Assembly (NCBI GenBank): GCA_003290165.1 | Contig: QNQO01000807.1 | Span: 62,001-126,000 of the forward strand | DNA: 64,000 nucleotides | DNA from: Berberis thunbergii | Taxonomy: Eukaryota > Streptophyta > Magnoliopsida > Ranunculales > Berberidaceae | Reading direction: 5' to 3' | Shown: piece by piece, positions 51,901 through 60,233 of the stretch | Layout of the letters: every line of letters begins with the position of its first letter | Numbering within the stretch: the first letter of the stretch is position 1 | The notes under the pieces: generated by a model | The model's database searches: none | What the model saw: the letters and a program-made list of their open reading frames with translations, nothing else | What the model was told of the DNA's origin: nothing | Position numbers and translations under genes: made by a program

Positions 51901-54778
51901 TCGCTTACAATGGGGGATGACCTAACTTTCTGCATTAATCTTTTTGAACCAAAATTCATGAGAAGGGATGTGACGGATTTTTTACAGCTGGCTGTCATGG
52001 GCCTAATACCAACCCTCCTCCTTTATCTAGGCTTAGGACCGGCCGTTGCAACGGGCAGAGTTACAAATATATTATAATAAGTTAATATTACATGAGTAGC
52101 AATATCTGACCAACAAATGAATCAATATTATGACCAATAATTACAATCTTATTATTGCTGAAAATTTAATAATACTAAAATGTATCCATGTGTCCTTAAC
52201 GTATCTCGTATTGTATTTTTCTTACAAACGTGTCCAATACTTGGTAACCATGTCAGAAACTGATAACCGTTTTTGTGTAGTTGTTACATAGCTTCCAACA
52301 TTGTTTGAGCTCGCAATCTCTTCTAAAACGATGAAATCAACAAGAAATCATGATTTTTGAAACTTGTATTCAAAGAGAAGTCAATTTGCATCAACAAGTA
52401 ACACTTGTGGAGGGAAAGGTTCTATCTCCTCACTCTTTGAAATTTTCAGAACGATGAAAACACCAAGAAACGTGATTTTTCAATTTCAATTCAGAGTCTT
52501 TCATCACAAAAAAAAACACTTTTGGGTGAAAAAGTTTGGTGGAACTCTAGGGTTTTCCGCCTGGATTCTGCCTGAATCATGATTGCAACCTTTTATATGT
52601 TGTTGTGGCTTAAGGTATTTTTAGGCGATAAATTTTTTGACAATAAGTGGTGACGCAAAGTCGAAGTTGTCGGTGCACATAGTCGCTGACTAAAAATAAG
52701 TAGAACTAAATAAACAAGCACACCTCTAACTCAGGTATACTTTACTTTTAGTGTAATGGCAGTTCATCTCTTACAGTCAGTACATCCCATCAAAGTGCAA
52801 TGTAATTTGTTTCCATAAAATTGTAAAGTCATATATTAAAACAATAACTTTTCGTTGCATTCCAAATCTGGCACGCAAAATTGAACTAAGTGATTACCTT
52901 ATGCCACAAATCTTACTGAGCTATTTAGCACCTTCGACAGTTCCAGATTATGCTTACCATATTTCATTTATGAAATCAAAACAAAAATATCTCCGAAGAT
53001 CCTATTCGTCTTCTCTGAGATTTTGATAATAAGCCTCATCACAGTATACTGAGAGACAAAATTCCCTCAGTGGGACTATAACTTCTTTATAATTCCGTTC
53101 CTTTATGTGTCCTTGTCTCTCAGTCTCGTGAACTCGTTTCTATGAATCCAACTTGCAGGCTGAAGCTGCTGGGCAATTTTTAGATGTTATGAGGCGTTAC
53201 TTGGAGTCCCTTTGTACAGACTTGCGTTCTCATACAATCACCAGTGTACAGTCAAACATTGACAAGGTTAAGCCTTGTCACTAGCTACATTAGCAATATT
53301 TTTTCATGACCCTTTATTGCCATTATCATGTATATGACTTAACTTTTTCAGGTTTCATTACTTTTTAAGGATAGCTTTATTGACTCATTTCCTACCAGGG
53401 ACCGTCCATTTATCAAGGTATTTCATTCCATGGTTTCTTTGTATATTTCTACAATTTCTTTTTCCCTTGATTTCATGATACTCCAAAATTGCTAACTACG
53501 ATTACTTTCGGAATTAACTGGAACTTTTGCCATATGAAACTCGCCATTCTGTGACATTGTTTTGGATCAAGTATAAATATCCTCTAGATAACAGCATATT
53601 GAACATGAAGTTAATGAGATTCACAACAGAACTTGTGGCATTGAATGGCGGGAGCTAAAAAGGAAGAAAAAGGATAGGATCTGGGATCTTCCCTAACAAA
53701 TATCTCGTTCTTCGTTCCCTCCATGATATCATTGAGAGGCCTATATTGATTTGGTGATAGTTGTTTAATCTAACTCTTATTACATCTTTATTACTTTTTT
53801 TAACTGCATATAAAGTATCTATATATTAGATTAATACAAGCAAATTCGCTGATACATTAATTATACTTGACTTAATTTGTTGAAATATAAATGAAGATTG
53901 CTAGTTTGCTCTGCATGTTGGTCCTAGTATGTAGAGCTTAGGCTCCACAAACAAAAATACAGTTAAATAACTTAAAGCATTGATCTCACGTTTTGCTCAC
54001 TCCTGAATTTTCCTTCATCGCTTTCCTCACTAGGTCATTCATCAATCACGAATTCTCAGGTCATTTCCAGGCAACACCTGGAAATCCAAGATGTGGCTAA
54101 ATTTTTTCTGAAATGGAGATAGAAATGTTGTTAAAATTCCCAGGCCACCCAGGACTAGTTGATCTAAAATCCCTTTTCGCTTGCATCTCATTTCTACTAA
54201 TGAATGGATACTGAATGTGATAGACCATTTTTTTAAATTCTTCATCATCATCATGCATCCAAATTTTTTTCCACCTAAACCTTGCACTCTTGACTTGGTT
54301 TTCATTGCCCATTCAATAAATATATAGTGCTATACCATGTTCATCAGATATTTCGCATAAATCAGTAGCAATTTTCACTAAAATACAAAGCAACCACTAA
54401 CAAAAATAAATAAATAAATAATTTTTTTCATTAAAAAATAATAAATAATTCGGAAAAATAGAAAATACAAAATTGTGGCATATCCTAGATGGCTAGATAT
54501 CAATCGACTGATAGAACTCTCAGGTAATGAATGCTCTGGCATGTTATATTCATTGGGGTGATTGACAGTTTGAAATCTGAAGCTATGTATGCAAGTATAT
54601 GAAAAACTCCTAGTATATACAATGTCACATGGTATCTATAAGGATGGTTAATTAGTATGCATACACATTATCTTGGATCCTAATTGTCAAATCCTTGTTG
54701 CTGTTGCAGTTATTTGTGGACACACAATTATTCTCTGTACTAAGCGATTATCGACTGTCATGCTTTGAGCATGAATAG
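23880..54778 (+). CDS. DENN (AEX-3) domain protein, 18 exons, likely Rab guanine-exchange factor
   Basis: Exons: 23880-24332, 26762-26962, 27849-27932, 30748-30807, 32561-32605, 34815-35014, 35161-35655, 35833-35929, 36019-36198, 36301-36390, 36716-36777, 36979-37053, 42442-42492, 43839-43916, 45597-45731, 53159-53266, 53352-53417 and 54710-54778 (TAG). All have AG/GT borders and matching phases, giving about 849 residues. DENN proteins exchange GDP on Rab GTPases in membrane traffic. A Gly-rich N-terminus and [15 protein letters not shown] come first. uDENN follows ([32 protein letters not shown]), then the cDENN start ([20 protein letters not shown]). A Ser/acidic variable stretch of about 180 residues separates this from the rest of cDENN ([54 protein letters not shown]). 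dDENN ([16 protein letters not shown]) ends the protein. It most resembles the Arabidopsis DENN protein family typified by At5g35560. Exon 11 lacks one base near 36754, which puts a TAG in frame. Confidence 0.9.
24333..26761. other. DENN intron 1
   Basis: 2.4-kb intron. It holds an unexplained open, splice-bordered segment (25773-25913, listed separately). The remainder is AT-rich with no element I can delimit. Confidence 0.55.
25773..25913 (+). other. Candidate cassette exon inside DENN intron 1
   Basis: 141 bp, preceded by CACCACAG and followed by the strong donor AAG|GTAAGAG. It is open in the phase (0) that would insert cleanly between DENN exons 1 and 2. It reads [20 protein letters not shown] and then [27 protein letters not shown]. 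Known DENN proteins go straight from exon 1 to exon 2, so this is not the standard form. It could be an alternative exon, an exonised gene fragment or chance. I do not recognise the peptide. Confidence 0.3.
28769..29543 (-). mobile_element. Non-autonomous hAT derivative, 775 bp
   Basis: The left end CTATGATGCATGGACTC and right end GAGTCGGTGCATCAGAG are inverted, with a perfect 8-bp duplication ttgtgcac (28761-28768 and 29544-29551). The order of end sequences is the reverse complement of the 3.9-kb hAT at 4648-8554: GACTCGGCAATTTTC and ACGGTCAAACTTA at the left, GTTGACCACGTGTCC and CGTGATTCGGAGG at the right. It lacks the transposase and keeps only ends, the GATC-rich leader and an A-rich stretch. 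It lies in DENN intron 3. Confidence 0.92.
29552..30747. other. Rest of DENN intron 3
   Basis: No gene, repeat or element that I can support; ordinary AT-rich intron. Confidence 0.5.
31495..32065. repeat. Pair of diverged direct repeats in DENN intron 4
   Basis: Two blocks (about 31495-31670 and 31830-32065) share GCTCAAACCArTAwrTTGGT, GCGACATCAGCCA/GCAACATCAACCA, GATGTGGGACAAATCCTG-type and CTAGGCGCC/TTTGGTGCC segments in the same order. They are probably two fragments of one transposon family of unknown class. Confidence 0.55.
33320..33546. repeat. Degenerate short tandem repeat, CCACCTACACAAA-type
   Basis: Roughly fifteen imperfect copies of a 13-15-bp motif related to AACCACCTACACAAA, inside the hAT-like element just upstream of the captured exon. 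Confidence 0.7.
33749..33940 (+). pseudogene. Captured exon 1 fragment of an ER lumen protein-retaining (ERD2/KDEL) receptor-like gene
   Basis: 63 codons from ATG read [20 protein letters not shown], then [20 protein letters not shown] and [20 protein letters not shown]. This matches the N-terminus of the plant ERD2-like family, whose intact members are seven-membrane-helix receptors that return escaped ER proteins from the Golgi. Only the first membrane segment and the start of the next region are present. It ends at TAG (33938-33940) where relatives have Tyr in a V-L-I-Y-K-L stretch; KL follows the stop, so this is a nonsense change rather than the capture edge. A leader rich in TCTCTC (33565-33620) was captured too. 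Confidence 0.8.
34318..34545. repeat. Inverted repeat rich in GCCTAGGC, probable MITE remnant
   Basis: TCGCCTCGCCTAGCCTAGGC (34339 on) pairs with GTGCTAGGCGAGCTAGGCGC (34489 on) across an AT-rich spacer. No target duplication was identified. It lies just downstream of the gene-carrying element in DENN intron 5. Confidence 0.45.
36889..36914. repeat. Poly-C tract, about 26 bases
   Basis: Uninterrupted C run in DENN intron 11, only 65 bp before exon 12. Its true length is uncertain in any assembly. Confidence 0.8.
37976..38392 (+). mobile_element. LTR-like segment with methionyl-tRNA primer-binding site
   Basis: TGGTATCAGAGC (38345-38356) is the usual plant retroelement primer site complementary to initiator Met-tRNA. 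The 370 bp upstream look like an LTR, with TATATAAGGATC near 38192 and a start at TGTAGCGC (about 37976). Downstream the sequence passes directly into an antisense, truncated gypsy element near 38392. No matching second LTR was found. Confidence 0.55.
38393..40389 (-). pseudogene. Gypsy pol: protease, reverse transcriptase, RNase H, degenerate
   Basis: Protease at 40389-39973 contains the active-site-like [11 protein letters not shown]. Reverse transcriptase at about 39760-39065 includes [22 protein letters not shown] and [13 protein letters not shown] deletion of about 8 bases near 39435 and another frame change near 39290 break it. The catalytic box reads FFNDILVYS, so one of the two Asp residues is Asn. 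RNase H follows at 38891-38472 ([35 protein letters not shown]). Reading then changes frame and meets stops before it breaks off near 38393. Confidence 0.85.
40380..41393 (-). pseudogene. Gypsy gag, one internal stop
   Basis: The start at 41393 gives [20 protein letters not shown] and a coiled-coil stretch; one TAA lies near 41199-41203. The same frame then continues through the retrotransposon gag domain ([39 protein letters not shown]) to a CCHC zinc knuckle ([14 protein letters not shown]). It ends in a Glu-rich tail with a frame change into protease near 40385. Confidence 0.85.
41406..41417 (-). other. Primer-binding site (initiator Met-tRNA)
   Basis: TGGTATCAGAGC on the minus strand, four bases inside the LTR end; the standard minus-strand priming site. 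Confidence 0.85.
41422..41873 (-). repeat. 5' LTR of the truncated gypsy element, 452 bp
   Basis: On the minus strand it starts TGATAGGCCGCC and ends GCATATCA, giving TGATA/TATCA inverted ends. A TATAAATA box lies near 41640. The primer site follows after four bases. Confidence 0.75.
42493..45596. other. DENN introns 13 and 14 (except exon 14)
   Basis: No transposon could be delimited. The only marked feature is a C tract at 44850-44876. Confidence 0.5.
44850..44876. repeat. Poly-C tract, 27 bases
   Basis: A second long uninterrupted C run, in DENN intron 14. A run of this length is unusual in AT-rich plant introns. Confidence 0.8.
47725..49005 (+). mobile_element. hAT deletion derivative, 1281 bp, keeps the BED-finger exon start
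   Basis: Same family as the 4648-8554 element: CAAGGATGCACCGACTC at the left, GTGCATCCTTG at the right, and the perfect 8-bp duplication ctcatcaa (47717-47724 and 49006-49013) inside the LINE. It retains transposase exon 1 (ATGGCGTCC, about 48237) and the first part of exon 2 (48686 on). The latter encodes [17 protein letters not shown] and an intact-frame Cys-x2-Cys finger start. At 48811 it jumps from the TCTTACTAGA sequence straight to the 3' non-coding TTTGAATGAATG. Confidence 0.95.
49013..49377 (-). pseudogene. LINE reverse transcriptase fragment
   Basis: It contains [40 protein letters not shown] and [11 protein letters not shown]. The last is the catalytic FADD box with Ala replaced by Ser but both Asp kept. 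Its 3' continuation resumes at 47716 on the far side of the hAT derivative. Confidence 0.85.
50735..51529 (-). mobile_element. Non-autonomous hAT derivative, 795 bp
   Basis: CAAGGATGCACAGACAC at the left and GAGTCCTTGCATCCTTG at the right, with the perfect 8-bp duplication ctcctacc (50727-50734 and 51530-51537), inside the LINE endonuclease. The orientation is minus: the left has GACTCGGCGACACGG and ACGGTCAAACTTT. The interior shows no transposase and differs from the parent-like copy. Confidence 0.93.
51530..51761 (-). pseudogene. LINE endonuclease N-terminal part
   Basis: [16 protein letters not shown] begins an apurinic-endonuclease-like domain. The segment FQKTKW corresponds to the conserved LQETKW, with the catalytic Glu replaced by Lys. 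It is interrupted at 51530 by a hAT derivative and resumes at 50734 with [12 protein letters not shown]. Confidence 0.8.
52066..53158. other. 3' part of DENN intron 15
   Basis: AT-rich intron. A direct repeat around ATCAACAAG(A/T)AA and TTTCAnAACGATGAAA occurs near 52330 and 52445. No gene seen. Confidence 0.45.
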
Positions 54779-57169
54779 TTAAGATCCAAAACCAAGAGAC
54801 AAGCATATCAGATCCTGTGGGGATTGGCTTTAGCTTGAGCAACAAGCCACAAGTTTCATGATAATTTGTAGCTCCAAGATGGGTTGAAGCGATGATCAAT
54901 TACAGAAAGTAAAGTTCAGTATTTGATGTGGATCAAGAAAATCACTCATGTTGCTGGGCTAGCATCATGTACCTCCTACCTCATTTTACATGGAGGTGAA
55001 GCTATCACAAGACATTAACGTTCAGAATTCAAAGTTCTGGAGTATGGTTCTCTGCACCAGTGTATCATAATAATAATTGCAGGTTAAGGGTTTCTTCTTG
55101 CCACGAAACCTCAGCCAGAACCTTGATGACTCAAAAGTTCGTACAACTACTACCTCATGCTCACATCTCGACGTCCCAATCTTTTTAAGGGATGACATTT
55201 TTGGGGAAGTTAAATCTAACTCTTACCACAGTTTCTTGTATATTAATAGGTGTTTAAATTTTGTTTAATTTTTTTTCCAGTTCAGTTGTAATATTAATTG
55301 GTAAGACCAACTGTTTAAATTTACCATTTGGATCCTTCATTCATGTTGCTGACCATACTCAATTAGGGTATAATGTAGGAGACATGATGTATAAAGAACC
55401 TTTCAGTTCCAGTGACTCACTTAGTTCCACTGTTACATCATCATTATCGTTTGCATATGTTGTGGTTCATGATTTGAGTGCTTGAAAGTGATTACTGAAT
55501 CGGTTGGAATAGGGGGTTGCACTAAATAGCACATGAAGATGTATGTTGCTATGAAATAGGAAAGCGATTAGGAAATTTGTAAGATAGAAGCATGCTACAT
55601 GATTTTTCAGAAAAGTTGAAGATTATGATTTTTTATCATCACCTTAAATTTAGGCTTACACCTTGAGGCTAGCCTCGCAACTTTAAAGACCCAAACATTT
55701 TGATTCCCCAACTAGGCTCACAATTGAATTTAGTTTCATTAGCCTTTTGAAACATTAATCATCCATTGATTTTGGTTTCATGAAATGAAAATCTTTGTAA
55801 GGTGTTTGGTAACTTTAATCACTTCAATTGCGTAGTTGCCAAGTTAGTCATGGGGCAGAATCTACCATAACACAACTAATGCCACCCCCACTTCCATCAT
55901 TATCGCCATAGCAGCCACCATCACAATTGCCATCATTGCAACCGCCTTCACCGCAGCAAACACTGCCATACCACAGCAACAGGCATCATCAAAACTGTTG
56001 TTACTATGGCCAATTTAACTAGGAAACCAATCACACCACCCCCTAGATTGCTGCCACAATTGCATAAAAGAAATGGTTGATCATTGTGTATTATTTTTCC
56101 TGAAACAACCCGACAACATGAAAAGTCAGTATTCAAATTTGAGATTAAGATAAATGCACTACTGTTACTCATTTTCATTTCTTTTTCCACATTTGCAAGT
56201 ACAAGCTAGTTGTGTGATAATCTTCGCACATGCTACACTTTAAACAATGGTGCATGGTGCAAGTCAGATTATGCTCCTAAAGCAAATTTAATGGATCTAA
56301 GACAGTATTGGAATGGCCCTCGATTGCACTCTTACAAAAGACGAGAGTTAGGATGATTAACACTTTTTTTTATTATCAACAAATGGTGATCGATTCTCGT
56401 GATTTGGCTTGTTATTGAGTGAGAATGAACAAATAGGGGGCTCGAAAAAGTTGGCAAGGAGGAGCCCCAATTATTTCTACAGAGAATTGCCCAAAATTTC
56501 TTGCATGAGAATATGATTGTTTCATATAGGACAACTATATTTTCATGGTCTAGAAACCCCTGAGTTTGACTAATCCAAGAATTGACATCAATACCCCTGC
56601 TAATTTTGAAAATCATCAAATAAGAACAAATCATGCCCAAAAGCTAGCTTGCTCCATTTTTATCGAAGACGGCGAAGTGAAGAATAACGAAGATGACAAA
56701 GTGAAGAATAACGAAGTCAAAAATTTCATTGCATTAAACCCTAAAAGAGCTCTCCTCTTCAATTCCTGTATATGTTGTTCGTTTGGATGCACGGATTTTT
56801 TCCTTTGTCCATGATCTCATTAGGGTTTTTTTTTTTTTAATATCTAATTTCGACGTTCATTTTGAAGAATGTTTTCCACCATTCATGTAGATTTGTTGTG
56901 TGGCTACACTGTTGAAGAAGTTGGGTTTTGTTATCTCTAGTCTTAAATGCTAGGGTTTCAGAGACAATGTTAGATCTTCAATCAACAAAATGTGACAACA
57001 TATCGTCAATCGAAAATCAACATATAAGTAGTAATTAGGGTACAAAGCATCTCACTGAGTTCACCCGAACTCTAATTTTATCCACAATTTCGTAAGTTTT
57101 TGTAAATCTCTGTATGATTCCGAGGTGTGAGGTGTTGTTAGTTAATTCATATTGGGTGAGATTTCTGAG
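54779..57169. other. DENN 3' UTR and downstream intergenic region
   Basis: The 3' UTR begins after 54778; its end could not be set. A stretch rich in GCCAYCAC/ATCATT trinucleotides lies at 55880-55990, and a short GTGAAGAATAACGAAG direct repeat near 56678-56720. No gene supported. Confidence 0.45.
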
Positions 57170-57600
57170 TGTATAAATTGGAGTACAACTTGGGTTACAC
57201 TTCATAGATATTTTTAGTATATTTGGAGTGCAACATAGGTTATACTTGGTGGAAAATGAAAATTTCTGAGTATAATTGGAGTGCAACTTGGGTTATAGTA
57301 CCTCATGTAAAGATAAAGAAAATTGGAATGCAAATTGGGTTAGGTGGAAATAAAAATAAATTTTGAGTGTAATGCATGTTGTACTCGACGAAACACATAG
57401 TGCATATGGGAGTGTGACTTAGGTTACATTTGGTGACATTTTTAACTAAGTATAATTAACAAAGTGCATATTGGCGTTCAACTCGAGTTGCAACGATTTT
57501 TAAGAGGCAAAAATAAATTGGAGTGCAACTTGGGTTACACTTAGTGAAAAAAAAAAATTTCAAGTGTAATTCGTGTTGCACTTCATGAAAACAAACACAC
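57170..57600. repeat. Cluster of about nine short imperfect palindromic motifs
   Basis: The consensus is near GGAGTGCAACTTGGGTTACACTT, with copies near 57179, 57230, 57269, 57325, 57357, 57409, 57475, 57519 and 57558 spaced 35-65 bp. The two halves, AGTGyAAC and GTTrCACT, are inverted, so each motif is itself a small palindrome. Similar clusters sit near the ends of plant DNA transposons, which fits the decayed coding stretch that follows. Confidence 0.65.
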
Positions 57601-58119
57601 ATTTGAGTACAACCAAACTACAAAAGAACAAAAAAAAAGTGGTATGACATTTTTAATACCCCTTGCAGAATATGAAGAAAGTTGGAAAAAAAGAAGTCTA
57701 AACACACTACAAACTTCATCATCCCAAGAAGAACGAAATAGAAGTAGAGCCACTTGCACTTAATATCCAATATGGTGCCAATGATATGTATGCTGAAAGG
57801 GACACAAATATACATTTGTCCTACCTATGTAAAGATTTTGATGGAGACACCATTTAGTTTGATTTTTCAGCTTTTTGCATACTTTGTCACACATACATGA
57901 TTTTTTATTAGTTGACACTAACATGAATGATTGTCGTTCATAGTACTAGTTCTGTGAACATGTGCAATCCATTGACCCAAAAGATGGCATGAAGCATCAG
58001 ACACGAAGAGTCGTGACATGGAGTCAAAGTGGGTTGAACTGTTGTTTGGAAAATATGGTATTTCAACTTTTAATAGAGATCAGGTAAGCTTTAATTAAAT
58101 ATATAGTGTTTGTATATTG

Positions 58120-59100
58120 ATTCTAGGTTTCGGAAGAATTGAGAAATATAACCGAAGAAGAAGTGGTTTTCAACAATGGAAAAAGGAAAAATGCTGAAAA
58201 GGATAATGAAGACAATGCAGAAGAGGAAACTGGTGAGCTGAACAAGTTGAGACGAGATAAAGAAAATTTTCTTGTCGAGAACAAAGAGTTGAGAAGGAGA
58301 GTAAGTGACTTGGAAAAAGGAAGTAAAGAACTCGACATAAACACAAAAAAATAAATGAAGAAATCGAAAGTGGTGAAGAACATTGTAAATAAGTGAAAGT
58401 GGGAATGAAATGGCAAAAGTGGAGAAAAAATGATGAAAACGAAGAAACTATAAGTGGTGAAGAAGAAGACATGGTAATTGGCATAAAAGGTGGTGAAGAA
58501 TAAAACAACATATGGTGTAGAAGGAAACATTTAAAGTGGTGAAGTAGAAGACATCAAAAGTGGGAAAGATACTATTGAAGATGACAAAAGTGGCAAGGAA
58601 GAAGAAAGTGAAAGTGTTGAAGAAGAAACTGTTGCAACCAATCTAGATGAAATATGCAGTGCAATCGAGGTAGATGAGTTGAACCGGGACGAAAAATGAA
58701 CTAATGATAGTGCTATAGAGCTACAACCGATGGAGATCAACAAAAATGGAATATGCACTCCAACCAAAGTAGATGAATTGGACCAAAATGAAAAAGGAAC
58801 TGATGATGATGCTCCAAAGCTACAACTGATGGAGATCGACAAGTCATCTTCTTGATGTACGCATTTTGGAATAACTCCCATGTTCAACCTATTTGATGAC
58901 GATGAAAAAGAAGAAGGGTGTGTTGAATTAACACTATAGAAACACAACCCTTGGCTATTGAGAATCACGATATCAAAGTTGAAAAGGGAGGCAAGGAAAG
59001 GCAAGAGAATGAGGAAACAATCAAGCCAAAATGGTCCACCGAGAGAAGGGTCAAATAGAGAAAAAAGAATAGGATGAAAGACTAGGAATATCTAGAGGAT
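58120..59100 (+). pseudogene. Decayed acidic, coiled-coil coding stretch, probably transposon-derived
   Basis: The best open part, 58139-58354, reads RNITEEEVVFNNGKRKNAEK and then a heptad-like EETGELNKLRRDKENFLVEN. Beyond it, Glu/Lys-rich reading continues in changing frames with stops to about 59090. One block of about 110 bp around CTACAACyGATGGAGATCrAC occurs twice (about 58640-58745 and 58760-58840). No domain identified. Its position just after a palindromic motif cluster suggests an old DNA transposon. Confidence 0.4.
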
Positions 59101-60066
59101 TAGACAAGAGTCATCGAAGAAAAATATCCGGAAATATAAATTTTTCTGACCTCGAAGAAAGCAAATTGTTCAAACAACTCGTTGTGGGAAATGTCCAACT
59201 TGTTGAATATTCCTCGATATTAGCTTTCCACTTCTATAATCATATTTACGATGTACATTGTCCAAAATAACCATAATGCTATTTTTCTGCATGTACAACA
59301 AGCGATGATATTTGATATTGCAAAGCTAACAAGACGAGAAAAGATAACATAATGAAAGTTTTTGGTAGACGAATAAGTTGTGTTTTGAGACGAATAACTT
59401 GTATTCAAAACAACTTACCATTAACCTAGCATTTTGTAATATATTGGTAGGAGCCGCGGTTTTTAATAAACTTAGTGAAAACCTTGAAATGTAAAACCTT
59501 CATTCCCAAGTGCGACGATCCAATCGAAGCAATGTCCAATGATAACCTTGATGATGCCTTATTGGAAAAAAAGAGGGCAATGCCACTGCCATCACCATAT
59601 TCCTTTAATTTGAAAATAATGAAACACCTCATTCGTTTGACTTTCATCTATCACGACTTGTTATTGAATGTAACGAATACAATATGAAAATGGATTTAAT
59701 AGCCTAATTTGTTGCAAGTAAATGTGATAGAAATTAAAATTATAAATAAAACACATTTTACTCATGCATTTACTGAGAAAAGGAAGGGTGTTTATACAAG
59801 TTAGATTGTTGTGCTGCCAATTTTAAAATATAGATAAAACAAACGAATAACTACCTGTTCGCCAACAAATTTATTGAACAATAATTGTTCTATATGATCT
59901 CAATTGATCAACGATTATCCATCATTGTCTTTTTGAGCTAGATAGTTAAAGATAAGATAAACAAACAAACATAAATATTATTCGTGTCTGTCAATTATCA
60001 ACAATGTGCATCTCGAATAAATTACAAATGAATACAATTAATTTAAGATGCAGCGAAAAATGCTTA

Positions 60067-60108
60067 CACACAACACACACACATGTATGTATATATATAT
60101 ATATATAC
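60067..60108. repeat. CA and TA microsatellite
   Basis: Adjacent (CA)n and (TA)n runs. No coding nearby. Confidence 0.8.
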
Positions 60109-60233
60109 GCAGATAATTATGTAAACATATATACATAATCACATATATGCAGATGATTATGTAACTCTAGCATCGTTGCAGCTGTGTTAAATAGTAGGAC
60201 AACCATGTTGTATTAATATTATATGACAATACT

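Larger units (their letters stand above)
46935..52065 (-). mobile_element. RTE-type LINE (non-LTR retrotransposon), near full length, split by two hAT insertions
   Basis: The minus-strand 5' end near 52065 has the GGCCGGTCCTAAGCC-AGATAAAGGAGGAGGGTTG leader known from plant RTE LINEs. An endonuclease start follows ([20 protein letters not shown], 51755 down), then [13 protein letters not shown] (about 50650), QMDYFLVRR (about 50390) and reverse transcriptase (49377-49013). The C-terminal region ([15 protein letters not shown], about 47300) leads to a 3' end near 46935 after a GATGATGA stretch. Without the two insertions it is about 3.0 kb, near the family norm. Many stops and frame breaks make it inactive. 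It lies in DENN intron 15. Confidence 0.85.

Noticed and set aside
54042..54312. Minus-strand frames in the last DENN intron
   Set aside because: Overlapping, no homology recognised, no splice context; ordinary intron noise.
57170..57600. CRISPR-like array of short palindromic repeats
   Set aside because: Spacing and repeat sequence are irregular, there are no cas genes, and the context is plant nuclear DNA.
58123..59004. Long minus-strand Ser/Phe-rich frames
   Set aside because: Antisense of the Glu/Lys-rich decayed stretch; composition is that of the reverse complement of GAA/GAT codons.
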